This document shows positions 28,262 to 38,370 of a stretch of 64,000 nucleotides of DNA, piece by piece. Every line of letters begins with the position of its first letter. The first letter of the stretch is position 1. The notes under the pieces were generated by a model. It was not told where the DNA came from. It did no database searches and saw nothing but the letters and a program-made list of their open reading frames with translations. The translations under genes and the position numbers were made by a program. The DNA comes from Methylomonas sp. 11b (GTDB taxonomy: Bacteria > Pseudomonadota > Gammaproteobacteria > Methylococcales > Methylomonadaceae): assembly GCF_000515215.1 (NCBI RefSeq), contig NZ_KI911557.1:3095741-3159740 (forward strand), in the 5' to 3' direction.

Positions 28262-28296
28262 TTTCTTAGGTCTATTGCACTATCGAGGAAAACCCG

Positions 28297-28857
28297 ATGA
28301 TCAAAACCATACTAATTGTCTTGGCCATGGCAATTGTCTGCATACTTATTTATGCGGCGACCAAACCCGATAACTTCCGCGTACAACGTTCGATCTCTAT
28401 CAGAGCAACCCCGGAAACGATTTTTCCGTTGATCAACGATTTGCACAGCATGCAGACTTGGTCGGCTTGGGAAAAAGTGGACCCTGGCATGAAGCGGACT
28501 TACAGCGGCGCTGCCAGCGGGCCGGGCTCAATTTATGAATGGGAAGGCAACCAGGAAATCGGCCAAGGGCGCATAGAGATTCTCGACGCGGCGGCACCTG
28601 CGAAAATAACCATCCGGATGGATTTCATCAAACCGTTTCCGGCGCGAAACACCCTGGAATTTGTTCTGCAAGCCGAAGCCGGCTCCACTCGGGTGACACA
28701 AGCGATTTTCGGCCCTAGCCCCTATATTTCCAAAGTCATGAGCCTGGTGTTCAGTATGGACAAGATGATAGGCGGGAAATTCGCAGAAAGTTTGGCCGAG
28801 CTAAAGACCATCGCCGAAAAGCAATCAGCTATTTCAATTTCAGAGGAAAAGCCATGA
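28297..28857 (+). CDS. SRPBCC (START-like) protein with N-terminal membrane anchor
   Basis: A 186-residue protein with one N-terminal hydrophobic helix (ILIVLAMAIVCILIYAA) and then a polyketide-cyclase/START-like domain: VQRSISIRATPETIFPLINDLHSM through WSAWEKVDPG. Such domains bind hydrophobic ligands. The stop overlaps the start of the next SRPBCC gene (ATGA). Confidence 0.85.
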   Translation: MIKTILIVLAMAIVCILIYAATKPDNFRVQRSISIRATPETIFPLINDLHSMQTWSAWEKVDPGMKRTYSGAASGPGSIYEWEGNQEIGQGRIEILDAAAPAKITIRMDFIKPFPARNTLEFVLQAEAGSTRVTQAIFGPSPYISKVMSLVFSMDKMIGGKFAESLAELKTIAEKQSAISISEEKP

Positions 28858-29330
28858 AGCCAATTGAACAAACAGCCGAATCGCGGGAACTGGTGCTGAC
28901 GCGCCTGATCGATGCGCCACCCGAGAAACTCTTTAGAGCTTGGACCGAACCGGCACTACTCAAGCAGTGGTTTTGTCCGAAGCCCTGGACCGTGGCCTCA
29001 GCTGATCTCGATGTGAGAGCCGGCGGCACCAGCAGCATTCTGATGCGTAGCCCGGACGGTCAGGAGTTTCCCAACCAAGGCATCTATCTTGAAGTTGTGC
29101 CAAACGAGCGTTTGGTCTTCACCGATGCCTACACCAGCGCCTGGGAACCCTCCACCAAACCCTTCATGACCGGCATCATCACGTTTACGCCTGAAGACGG
29201 AAAGACTCGCTACAGCGCTCGCGTGTTGCATTGGAGTGCAGCAGACCGGAAATCCCACGAGGAAATGGGCTTTCACGAAGGCTGGGGCAAGGCCACGGAC
29301 CAACTGGTCGAGCTGGTAGCCAGCTTGTAA
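28854..29330 (+). CDS. SRPBCC family protein, AHSA1-like
   Basis: A 158-residue START-like protein: SRELVLTRLIDAPPEKLFRA, WTEPALLKQWFCPK, and a C-terminal GFHEGWGKATDQLVEL that is characteristic of the AHSA1/CalC subgroup. It is translationally coupled to the preceding anchored SRPBCC protein, so the two may act together. Confidence 0.88.
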   Translation: MKPIEQTAESRELVLTRLIDAPPEKLFRAWTEPALLKQWFCPKPWTVASADLDVRAGGTSSILMRSPDGQEFPNQGIYLEVVPNERLVFTDAYTSAWEPSTKPFMTGIITFTPEDGKTRYSARVLHWSAADRKSHEEMGFHEGWGKATDQLVELVASL

Positions 29331-29376
29331 GCCAGGAATCCGGCCATTATTTTTTATAACTTACCGAGTAAACACC

Positions 29377-29850
29377 ATGCCCAAAATCACCCCATTTTTA
29401 TGGTTCGACGACCAAGCCGAAGAGGCGATGAATTTTTACCTGTCGATCTTTAAAGACTCCAAAGTCTTGAGTGTCAACCGCTACGGCGACGCCGGACCGG
29501 GACCGAAGGGCAGCGTGATGACCGCCAGTTTCGAGCTGAACGGACAAGTTTTCACCGCGCTCAACGGCGGACCGGTCTACCAGTTCTCGCCGGCGATTTC
29601 CTTTGTCGTGCATTGCGAAACTCAGGCGGAAGTGGACCACTATTGGCAGAAACTTTCAGAAGGCGGGAAAGAACATCAATGTGCCTGGCTGGACGATAAA
29701 TTTGGCGTGACTTGGCAAATCGTGCCGAATATCCTGATCAAGTTACTGAGCGATCCCGATCCGGTAAAAGCCGGACGAGTGATGCAGGCCATGCTGCAAA
29801 TGACAAAAATCGACATTGACACTTTAAAACAAGCCTACGAGCAATCCTGA
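29377..29850 (+). CDS. VOC family protein (PhnB/3-demethylubiquinone-like)
   Basis: A 157-residue protein with the signature KITPFLWFDDQAEEAMNFYL, FELNGQVFTALNGGP and KFGVTWQIVPN of the PhnB-like VOC group. Its stop codon directly abuts the ATG of the beta-lactamase gene, tying the two into one transcript. Confidence 0.9.
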   Translation: MPKITPFLWFDDQAEEAMNFYLSIFKDSKVLSVNRYGDAGPGPKGSVMTASFELNGQVFTALNGGPVYQFSPAISFVVHCETQAEVDHYWQKLSEGGKEHQCAWLDDKFGVTWQIVPNILIKLLSDPDPVKAGRVMQAMLQMTKIDIDTLKQAYEQS

Positions 29851-30633
29851 ATGAAACATCTATTCGCCATCCTCATACTGCTATTTGCCGGTCAAGCTAA
29901 TGCTATTGAATGGCTGGACAGTCCTGAGCTCGGCAAATTGTTTAGAGACGCCGGTGTGCAAGGCACTTTCGTACTCTACGACGTCGATGCCGAACGCCTG
30001 ATAGTCCATGACCGGCTCCGCGCGGAAACCCGCTTCATCCCAGCCTCCACGTTCAAGATAGTCAATAGCTTGATCGGCTTGTCGGTAGGTGCGATTGGCA
30101 GCGTGGACGAGCCGTTGCCATACGGCGGTCAGCCGCAAATGATCAAAGACTGGGAACGGGATATGGGCTTGCGCGAGGCGATCAAGCTGTCGAATGTGCC
30201 GATTTATCAGGCGCTGGCCCGTCGTATCGGCCATGCCCGCATGCAAGAAGGGCTTGCCAACCTTGACTACGGCAACGCCGAAATCGGCGATAAGGTCGAT
30301 AGGTTTTGGCTGGACGGGCCGCTAAGAATCAGCTCAGTGGAACAGTCAGTTTTTTTGGCCCTCCTGGCGCGGGATCAATTACCGCTCTCAGGTGATGTTC
30401 AGGCCAAAGTCCGGGAAATTGTCATGCTTGAGCAGAGCGGCGAACGGACTTTATACGGCAAAACCGGCTGGTTAAACGCCCCGAATGCCGGTATCGGCTG
30501 GTGGGTGGGCTGGGTCAAGAACGGCAGCCATCTATACAGTTTTGCGTTGAATATCGACATTACCCAGGCTGCCGATGCGCCCAAGCGCGTGGAGTTGGGC
30601 AAGGCCTGTCTTAAGGCCTTGGGGATATTCTAA
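29851..30633 (+). CDS. Class D (OXA-like) beta-lactamase
   Basis: A 260-residue secreted serine beta-lactamase with a signal peptide cleaved near residue 19 (QANA). All class D motifs are present: S66-T-F-K69 (the acylating Ser and carbamylated Lys), S114-N-V116, Y140-G-N142 and K204-T-G206, with the conserved FWL segment near residue 153. It should hydrolyse penicillin-type beta-lactams in the periplasm; the spectrum cannot be deduced. It sits with zero spacing at the end of the ECF42-associated operon, which is an unusual regulatory context for this enzyme. Confidence 0.93.
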   Translation: MKHLFAILILLFAGQANAIEWLDSPELGKLFRDAGVQGTFVLYDVDAERLIVHDRLRAETRFIPASTFKIVNSLIGLSVGAIGSVDEPLPYGGQPQMIKDWERDMGLREAIKLSNVPIYQALARRIGHARMQEGLANLDYGNAEIGDKVDRFWLDGPLRISSVEQSVFLALLARDQLPLSGDVQAKVREIVMLEQSGERTLYGKTGWLNAPNAGIGWWVGWVKNGSHLYSFALNIDITQAADAPKRVELGKACLKALGIF

Positions 30634-30646
30634 GCTCAACTTATTA

Positions 30647-31581
<935 letters not shown>

Positions 31582-31653
31582 GGTTTGCACCTTAATCATG
31601 ACGAGTTGCGGCTATAATAGCACCCTTCGAATCACGGATATGCCCCCAAAGCC

Positions 31654-33084
31654 ATGCAATTACCCAACTATTCAACCGCCCGCGTGCTGGTGGTCGGCGA
31701 CCTGATGCTTGACAGATATTGGCACGGCGCCACCTCGCGGATTTCCCCGGAAGCGCCGGTGCCGGTGGTTCACGTCAAACAAGACGAACAACGCGCCGGC
31801 GGTGCGGGCAACGTGGCTTTAAACATTGCTGCGCTGGGGGCAAAAGTATCTTTGTTGGGTTTTACCGGCGAGGACGAAGCCGCAACGGCCCTGAAACAAT
31901 TGCTGCAACAAGCCAAGGTTTTATGCCTATTTCAGGCAGTGCCTGGTTATCCCACCATCACCAAATTGCGGGTGATGAGTCGCCATCAGCAATTGATCAG
32001 ATTGGATTTTGAAGACGGCTTTCAGCAAGTCGATAGCGATGCGCTATTGCATTTGTATCATGCGGAAATGATGCAATCGCAGGTGATCGTGTTGTCCGAT
32101 TACGGCAAAGGCACCTTGAGCCAAGTGCCACAATTCATCCGCCTCGCCAAACAATTAAACAAACCGGTGCTGGTCGATCCGAAAGGCAGCGATTTTTCTA
32201 TCTACAGGGAAGCCACCCTAATCACGCCTAATCTCAGCGAGTTTGAAGCGGTGGTTGGCCGTTGCGCCGATCAAGAGCAAATCGTCGAACGCGGCATGAA
32301 TTTGCTGAACGAACTGGACTTGCAGGCCTTGCTAGTCACCCGCGGCGAAAACGGCATGACCTTACTGAGCAAAGCCGAAGATCCCTTGCATCTACCGACT
32401 CACGCCCGTGAAGTATTCGATGTGACGGGGGCCGGCGACACCGTGATTTCCGTATTAGCCGCCAGTTTGGCCGCAAAAAAACCGCTGGCCGAAGCCACCC
32501 AACTCGCCAACATCGGCGCCGGTATCGTGGTCGGGAAAATGGGCACCGCCACCGTCAATACCGACGAATTGCATGCCGCCTTGCAAGGGCCGCGCGCCCA
32601 TCACAAAGGCGTCTGCAGTTTGTCTGACCTGCTTGCAGAACGCGCCACCGCCAAACAAAACGGCGAAATAATCGTCGCCACCAACGGCTGTTTCGACATC
32701 CTGCATCCCGGCCACGTCCGCTACTTGCAACAAGCCAAAACCCTGGGCGACCGACTGGTGGTGTTGGTCAACAGTGACGCCTCGGTGCAACGCCTGAAAG
32801 GCCCGGAGCGACCTGTGAACAAACTAGATCACCGTATGGAAATGCTCGCCGCGCTGGAATGCGTGGACTGGGTGGTGGAATTCGAACAAGACACCCCGAA
32901 AGAAGTCATCGACCAATTACTACCCGACATCCTGGTCAAAGGCGGCGACTACACCGACATCACCAGCATCGCCGGTCACGAAAGCGTGTTGGCCAACGGC
33001 GGCGAGGTGAAGATCTTGTCGTTTATTGAGGGGCATTCGACTACGGCGATTATTCAGACGATTAAGGATAAAACCGGCAACTAA
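31654..33084 (+). CDS. hldE: Bifunctional heptose 7-phosphate kinase / 1-phosphate adenylyltransferase
   Basis: HldE makes ADP-heptose for the LPS inner core. The 476-residue protein has an N-terminal ribokinase-like domain ([29 protein letters not shown] near residue 260) and a C-terminal nucleotidyltransferase domain from about 335 ([15 protein letters not shown]). Length and domain order match the full fusion protein. A TATAAT lies at 31613-31618 upstream. Its presence confirms a Gram-negative host with heptose-containing LPS. Confidence 0.96.
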   Translation: MQLPNYSTARVLVVGDLMLDRYWHGATSRISPEAPVPVVHVKQDEQRAGGAGNVALNIAALGAKVSLLGFTGEDEAATALKQLLQQAKVLCLFQAVPGYPTITKLRVMSRHQQLIRLDFEDGFQQVDSDALLHLYHAEMMQSQVIVLSDYGKGTLSQVPQFIRLAKQLNKPVLVDPKGSDFSIYREATLITPNLSEFEAVVGRCADQEQIVERGMNLLNELDLQALLVTRGENGMTLLSKAEDPLHLPTHAREVFDVTGAGDTVISVLAASLAAKKPLAEATQLANIGAGIVVGKMGTATVNTDELHAALQGPRAHHKGVCSLSDLLAERATAKQNGEIIVATNGCFDILHPGHVRYLQQAKTLGDRLVVLVNSDASVQRLKGPERPVNKLDHRMEMLAALECVDWVVEFEQDTPKEVIDQLLPDILVKGGDYTDITSIAGHESVLANGGEVKILSFIEGHSTTAIIQTIKDKTGN

Positions 33085-33132
33085 CCACTAAGGCCCAAGG
33101 AATACAAATGCGACTTAAATATTGTTATTTGT

Positions 33133-33155
33133 TTTAGCTGTTTTTTATAGCTAAA
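33133..33155. promoter_or_regulatory. Operator-like inverted repeat of the RelE/Xre pair
   Basis: TTTAGCT and AGCTAAA form a perfect 7-bp inverted repeat with a 9-base spacer, immediately followed by a TATTAT (33158-33163) and the toxin ATG at 33171. The position fits autoregulation by the toxin-antitoxin complex. Confidence 0.5.
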
Positions 33156-33170
33156 TGCTATTATCGGCTA

Positions 33171-33425
33171 ATGTATCAAATAATCTATCGAAAAACGGCC
33201 GCCAAAGCATTACTCAAAATGCCGCTTAGAGTAGCCGAACAATTCAAAGCAGCATTCGAGCAGATGGCAATGGATGACGAAGACGGACTGGACATCAAAA
33301 AACTGGAAGGTCGAGAAGGCTTTAGATTGCGGATTGGCGGTTACCGTGCGATTTACCGCAAATTGAACGATGTGCTGATTATAGAAGTGCTTAAGATTGG
33401 TAGCCGGGGAGATATTTACAAATGA
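33171..33425 (+). CDS. RelE/ParE family toxin
   Basis: An 84-residue protein with the RelE fold signature: IIYRKTAAKALLKMP at the start, then KKLEGREGFRLRIGGYRAIYR and VLKIGSRGDIYK at the end. The basic and aromatic residues of an mRNA interferase are present. Its stop overlaps the start of the antitoxin gene by four bases. The toxin-first order is the HigBA-like arrangement. Confidence 0.9.
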   Translation: MYQIIYRKTAAKALLKMPLRVAEQFKAAFEQMAMDDEDGLDIKKLEGREGFRLRIGGYRAIYRKLNDVLIIEVLKIGSRGDIYK

Positions 33426-33781
33426 GCGTGCAATTTATCGAACAAAACGGCCAAAAACAATACGCGGTTGTGCCCGTCTCCGACTACGAGAAACTGTTGG
33501 AAAAAGCGGAAATGCTGGATGACATCACGGCATATGACCAAGCCCTGGCCAGCGAAGACGAATTGATTCCTGCCGAAATCGTCAATCGGCTGTTGAACGG
33601 CGAGAATAAAATCAAAGTATGGCGCGAACATCGTGGCCTGACTCAGTCGGGACTCGCCGAGAGCTGCAATATGGCCCAAGCCAGTATCGCCCAAATGGAA
33701 AGCGGCAAGCGAACCGGAACCATTGGCGCACTGAAAAAAATAGCCGAAACATTGAATGTGGATTTGGATGATTTGGTTTAG
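33422..33781 (+). CDS. Xre-type antitoxin
   Basis: A 119-residue protein. The N-terminal 40 residues (YAVVPVSDYEKLLEKAEML) resemble the Phd/YefM beginning, and the C-terminal half is an Xre helix-turn-helix (WREHRGLTQSGLAESCNMAQ and IAQMESGKRTG). It is translationally coupled to the RelE-like toxin. The fusion of a Phd-like segment to an Xre domain is common in this antitoxin class. Confidence 0.9.
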   Translation: MSVQFIEQNGQKQYAVVPVSDYEKLLEKAEMLDDITAYDQALASEDELIPAEIVNRLLNGENKIKVWREHRGLTQSGLAESCNMAQASIAQMESGKRTGTIGALKKIAETLNVDLDDLV

Positions 33782-33900
33782 ATTTTAGAATCTCGTAGAA
33801 GGACACTAAAAAAATCGTTAAAACAGTACGGATACGATTGAAAAGTCAAGCTATGCCGGCGCTTTATTCGACTACACTCTTGCGCACCTGAAGGATTAAG

Positions 33901-36900
33901 ATGCCTCGTCAACTCACATGGCTACACATTTCTGACTTCCATGCCCGAAAACGTGATATTTGGGAGGCTAACCAAATAACCGATGCACTTGTACGTGATT
34001 TGAAAGGCATGCAGAGCCTTCACGGACTTCGTCCTGATTTTATTTTCTTTACGGGAGATATTGTCTACGGTACGGTTAATGGCGAAAGCATGGCTGATCA
34101 GTACCAGATAGCCCGTCAGTTCATTGAAGCTGTTCGCACGGCCTTTGATCCGCAAATATCCACACGTGATATTTATCTTGTTCCTGGCAACCACGATGTA
34201 GATCGGGACGAAATCCTGCCCGAGCAAACCCAATGGCTAAGGCAAAAAGATAGAAAGTTAGAAGAAATTATTGCCGCAATGCGGGATGGAAGAAAGCAAT
34301 GGCGCTCGTGGATGGAAAGACTGATAAGTTATCGAAATTTTCTCACCAGTTACGGCCTAACTCATCTGGAACCAAATGACTCCCATCTGATATGGGCGGA
34401 TTCCAGAGAGGTTCATGGTATTCGTATTGGTATAGCAGGTCTGAATTCTGCCTGGTCCTGCGCCGACGATAGCGACAAAGCGAATCTCTGGTTAGGTTCG
34501 GATTGGCAAATAGCCAACCTGAAAGAGCGAATGGGGCCAGTCGATTTTGCAATTGCTCTCATACACCATCCCGGAAATTGGTTAAAAGAACAAGAAGACC
34601 CGTCAGCCATGCGCCGTTTAAAACAAGAGTTTGCTCTTGTATTGCATGGACATGAGCATCAGGAGTGGGTTGAGTCGGACTTTGCCGGCCGCTTGGTCCT
34701 TTCGGCCGGTGCATGTTACGACTCATCAAAAAATGGCTACAGCTTTGGTTGCGTGGACTTCGATAATCTCCAGACCAATATTTATTTGCGGCAATGGGAC
34801 CCAACAGGCAGAGGATGGGTAGCAAGAAATGTGGCAGGAAAAACGCAGGATGGTTGTTGGAGTTTGTCTAATCTTTCGTGGCTTGGATTTACTGACTCCG
34901 TCGTTGATGCAGGCGCAGCAGAATCGAAAATTAACAACAACCACGATTTATCCGACTCAGAGGAATCGGCCGAAACCCATTACACACAACGATATTGCCA
35001 CTTCGTAATCAATCACCACGATGGCCTAGAGCTCTTTGGCTGTGACATTCCTCGTGAACTTCAGCGCCATCAACTATCTGTTGCTTATGTTTCGCTGAAC
35101 CTGACCCGTGAAGATGATGCTTATCCGACGAAAAAACGCCAGCCACTACCCTTAAAAAATCCATCAGAAAAGCTAATTCAGGATGTATTAGAAGACGACA
35201 AACGGCAGCAGCATATTTTCGATGAATCAAGCACAGCTTTGGAAGATGTTTTGGACAAAATTTCGACAGAAACCAGCCGACTACTGATAAATGGTCCTGC
35301 CGGTTCTGGAAAAAGTACGCTAATGCGCTGGAGTACCATCCATGCTGCGGGCCAAATTCTGAATAATCCGACCGAACAAATATATTCACCAAATACTCCA
35401 ATTAGCCCATCTAATCCAGCAGATAGATGGAACGTCCAAAAGCCTGGGAGAGTGCAACGGCACAGTTGGCGAAAAAAAGTCCCGTTTCTAATTCGATTGC
35501 GTGACTGTCCGAATGGTCAGTTACCGGCAGCCAATGAGTTACCGACTTTTCTTGCCAAACACTTGCCGTCCGCTCCGAGAAATTGGATGACGAATCTGCT
35601 CGGTTCAGGGCAGGCTTTGGTCTTATTTGACGGAGTAGACGAAATCCACCGTGATCAACGGCGTCAACTCGAAGAAGAAATCGGTGAACTGATTCGTACT
35701 TATCCGGATTGCACTTACGTGGTTACTACTCGCCCGGGTGCAGTCACTCCCGGTTGGTTATCGCGTTTGAATTTCGTCGAAGCACGAGTTGAGCCTTTGA
35801 GCCGGCAAGACCGAGAGGAGTTCATCGATAAATGGTACCGCTCGGCAGCCTTGGAATTAAAACTAAAACCACGACCCGGCGAAGATCTAGCGCAAACCGC
35901 GGTAAATCTGAAATCCGAGTTAGCCGAACAATCCGAACTGGGTTTATTAGCAACCAATCCGCTGTTATGCGCCATGATTTGTGCGCTTTATCGAGAACGA
36001 CAAGAAAAATTACCGGAAACGCCTGCAGAATTATCCAAAGCCCTTTGCGAAATGCTTTTGCACCGTCGGGAACGGGAAACGCCAGGCTTAGCCGACAAAC
36101 ATTTTTTAACCAGTTGGCGCGAACTAAAGTATGCACAGAAAGAGGAGCTGTTGGCCGAACTGGCATGGCGTATGGTCAGTAAAGGCAGATCATCTATCGA
36201 ACGTAGCGATGCAAAAGCCTTAGTCGCTGAAACGCTTTACTCAATCCCTGGAAGAAGTCAGGAAGAAGCTGATGATATTTTACAAGCTTTGGTGGAAAGA
36301 AGCGGCATGCTGCGACCTGCCGGAGTCGATCGTATCGACTTTATTCACAACACGTTGAAAGAATATCTAGCGGCGAATTGTATCGTAGGGAAAGGCGATT
36401 GGAAGTTATTGGTCAACTATGCCGATGACCCCGCGTGGCAGCCGGTTATTCTATTCGCTCTTGCTTTAGCTCCGGAATCCTTCAGTTCCAATCTAGTTGG
36501 CGAGTTACTCAAATGCGCCGAATCTCTAAAAAACCCGACGGGTAAGGTTGGCGCTCTTACCAAAGCCGAACGTAAAACCTTAGCGACGATTAAGGCGCGC
36601 CAGTTTTTTCTGGTTCGATGCCGGGCGGCAGCAAAACGATTGGACGAAAAATTCTCGAAGAAAATCGATAAGTATTTGGAGCATTTATTACCACCCGCTT
36701 CAATGAACGAAGCCGAAGCGCTTGCACAGCTTGGTTCGCGCATATTGAATTACGGTTCTTCAACTCTTGAAAACGGAAAATGGTGGGCTACACAAAGTAG
36801 CTATATAGCAATGCGTTGCTTGCGTTTGTTGCGCTTAGTTGGCGGACAAAAGGCACAAACTGCTTTGAGAACGATCTATGCTCTACCTAAAAGCTCAACT

Positions 36901-37893
36901 CCGCTTGCCAACGAATGGACTTTAGCCTGTAACGAACTCTGTCCGGACGAATCATTAAAATGGCCATTCGATAAAGAAGTGGCATGGTTGACTTCCTATC
37001 GAATCACAAATATTAATCCTCTTAAAGGTATAAATAGCTTTAAATCAATATATATATTCGATACACGAGTAACCTCGCTACATCCTTTAATTGGCATGAA
37101 GTCATTAACTTTATTGTCACTATGGAGAACCCTCGTTAGCGACCTAAGTCCGGTTACTGAATTAACAAATCTAGAGCATTTAGACTTCAGCAACACTCGC
37201 GTTACTGACTTAACTCCTCTTATCACATTAAAAAAACTAAATTGGCTTGATTGTGGATTAACCAATGCAACTGATTTGACACCAATTTCTGGTTTAAGCA
37301 ATCTTAAATACTTGCGCTTAGATGGCCTTCTGCTCCCATCCTTAAACCCAATACAAAATTTGATTGGTCTCGAGCATTTAAGTCTGAAATCTGTTCCATT
37401 GGACGACATAACACCACTGAAAAATCTTAGGTCACTAAAGTATCTGAATTTAGCAAATACAAAAGTTTTACGACTGAAACCTATACTCGGTCTTTCATTG
37501 CTTGAGCGCTTGAATTTAGCAAAAACTAATATCGAAAATGCGGATGAAGTGGCTTCATTCACAAATCTTAGAGATTTGGATATATCTGAAACAAAAATTA
37601 CTGATTTAACGCCATTATCCAATTTGAGTTCTCTCAAGCGACTGGTTCTTGGGTATCAAATAATTAATGATTTGACATCCATTGAAAACTTAAAATCTCT
37701 TGAGACTCTCATACTACACCAAATTAATATTACCGATCTTTCACCCCTGATTGGCATAAAATCACTCAAGAATCTTTATCTAGGAAAAACTGCAATATTG
37801 GAGTCGGACTTGGAGAAGTTTAAGTCTTTACGGCCCGATGTTGATGTACGTACGAAATATTATTTTTTTCCAACGGGCAGGATAGAGTTTTAA
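33901..37893 (+). CDS. Metallophosphoesterase-NACHT-LRR protein (bacterial NLR-like)
   Basis: A 1330-residue three-part protein. Residues 1-270 are a calcineurin-type metallophosphoesterase: D12-x-H14 in HISDFHA, GD53 in FTGDIV, GN97-H98-D99, IHHPGNW, and G-H251-E-H253, so the metal site is complete. A NACHT NTPase follows, with P-loop GPAGSGKST at 465-473, Walker B LFDGVDE with D577/D580, and the winged-helix-type helical region to about 1010. Residues about 1020-1315 are roughly a dozen SDS22-like leucine-rich repeats of 21-23 residues (LTNLEHLDFSNTRVTDLTPL pattern). The layout of effector, NTPase switch and repeat sensor is that of NLR immune proteins. An AAGGA site precedes the ATG. An antiphage role is inference. 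Confidence 0.9.
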   Translation: MPRQLTWLHISDFHARKRDIWEANQITDALVRDLKGMQSLHGLRPDFIFFTGDIVYGTVNGESMADQYQIARQFIEAVRTAFDPQISTRDIYLVPGNHDVDRDEILPEQTQWLRQKDRKLEEIIAAMRDGRKQWRSWMERLISYRNFLTSYGLTHLEPNDSHLIWADSREVHGIRIGIAGLNSAWSCADDSDKANLWLGSDWQIANLKERMGPVDFAIALIHHPGNWLKEQEDPSAMRRLKQEFALVLHGHEHQEWVESDFAGRLVLSAGACYDSSKNGYSFGCVDFDNLQTNIYLRQWDPTGRGWVARNVAGKTQDGCWSLSNLSWLGFTDSVVDAGAAESKINNNHDLSDSEESAETHYTQRYCHFVINHHDGLELFGCDIPRELQRHQLSVAYVSLNLTREDDAYPTKKRQPLPLKNPSEKLIQDVLEDDKRQQHIFDESSTALEDVLDKISTETSRLLINGPAGSGKSTLMRWSTIHAAGQILNNPTEQIYSPNTPISPSNPADRWNVQKPGRVQRHSWRKKVPFLIRLRDCPNGQLPAANELPTFLAKHLPSAPRNWMTNLLGSGQALVLFDGVDEIHRDQRRQLEEEIGELIRTYPDCTYVVTTRPGAVTPGWLSRLNFVEARVEPLSRQDREEFIDKWYRSAALELKLKPRPGEDLAQTAVNLKSELAEQSELGLLATNPLLCAMICALYRERQEKLPETPAELSKALCEMLLHRRERETPGLADKHFLTSWRELKYAQKEELLAELAWRMVSKGRSSIERSDAKALVAETLYSIPGRSQEEADDILQALVERSGMLRPAGVDRIDFIHNTLKEYLAANCIVGKGDWKLLVNYADDPAWQPVILFALALAPESFSSNLVGELLKCAESLKNPTGKVGALTKAERKTLATIKARQFFLVRCRAAAKRLDEKFSKKIDKYLEHLLPPASMNEAEALAQLGSRILNYGSSTLENGKWWATQSSYIAMRCLRLLRLVGGQKAQTALRTIYALPKSSTPLANEWTLACNELCPDESLKWPFDKEVAWLTSYRITNINPLKGINSFKSIYIFDTRVTSLHPLIGMKSLTLLSLWRTLVSDLSPVTELTNLEHLDFSNTRVTDLTPLITLKKLNWLDCGLTNATDLTPISGLSNLKYLRLDGLLLPSLNPIQNLIGLEHLSLKSVPLDDITPLKNLRSLKYLNLANTKVLRLKPILGLSLLERLNLAKTNIENADEVASFTNLRDLDISETKITDLTPLSNLSSLKRLVLGYQIINDLTSIENLKSLETLILHQINITDLSPLIGIKSLKNLYLGKTAILESDLEKFKSLRPDVDVRTKYYFFPTGRIEF

Positions 37894-37932
37894 TTTTCCG
37901 TTTTTAATATTGGTTTCTACAAAACTATATAA

Positions 37933-38370
37933 ATGCTGATTTACTTAGATAATTGTTGCTTTAATCGCCCATATGATGACCAATCACATTCCAATATTTT
38001 TCTGGAAACTCAGGCGAAACTATATATTCAGGAAAATATTCTCAGCGGGAATTATCAATTGGTTTGGTCTTATATTTTACAATACGAAAACGAGCAAAAC
38101 CCTTATATCGACCATAAGCACGAAATTCGTAAATGGAAACAACAGGCCAGTATATTGGTTACCGCTTCGCCAGATATTGTGGAGATGGCAAAGCGGTTTC
38201 AATCTTTCGGGCTGAGAGTAAAAGATGCGCTACATTGCGCCTGCGCTGTGTCGGCCAATGCCAATTATTTTGTCACTACCGACAAACAACTTCTTAAAAC
38301 CGCTCGCAACATCAAGGGGCTACATGCGGTTAATCCACTGACATTCATTCAAGAGGAAGGCAATTCATGA
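37933..38370 (+). CDS. PIN domain protein (putative RNase toxin)
   Basis: A 145-residue PIN-fold protein: LIYLDNCCFNRPYDD at the N-terminus with the first acidic residue (Asp6), LRVKDALHCACAVSANANYFVTTD with the later acidic and Thr motif, and a C-terminal strand NPLTFI. It starts 39 bases after the NACHT-LRR gene without a visible ribosome site and overlaps a small gene by four bases. It is probably a toxin-antitoxin module; it could alternatively assist the NLR-like protein. Confidence 0.85.
   Translation: MLIYLDNCCFNRPYDDQSHSNIFLETQAKLYIQENILSGNYQLVWSYILQYENEQNPYIDHKHEIRKWKQQASILVTASPDIVEMAKRFQSFGLRVKDALHCACAVSANANYFVTTDKQLLKTARNIKGLHAVNPLTFIQEEGNS

Noticed and set aside
37020..37860. Periodic sequence that could suggest tandem DNA repeats or a CRISPR array
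   Set aside because: The periodicity is at the protein level (leucine-rich repeats of 21-23 residues). The DNA units are diverged and there are no spacers between identical repeats.
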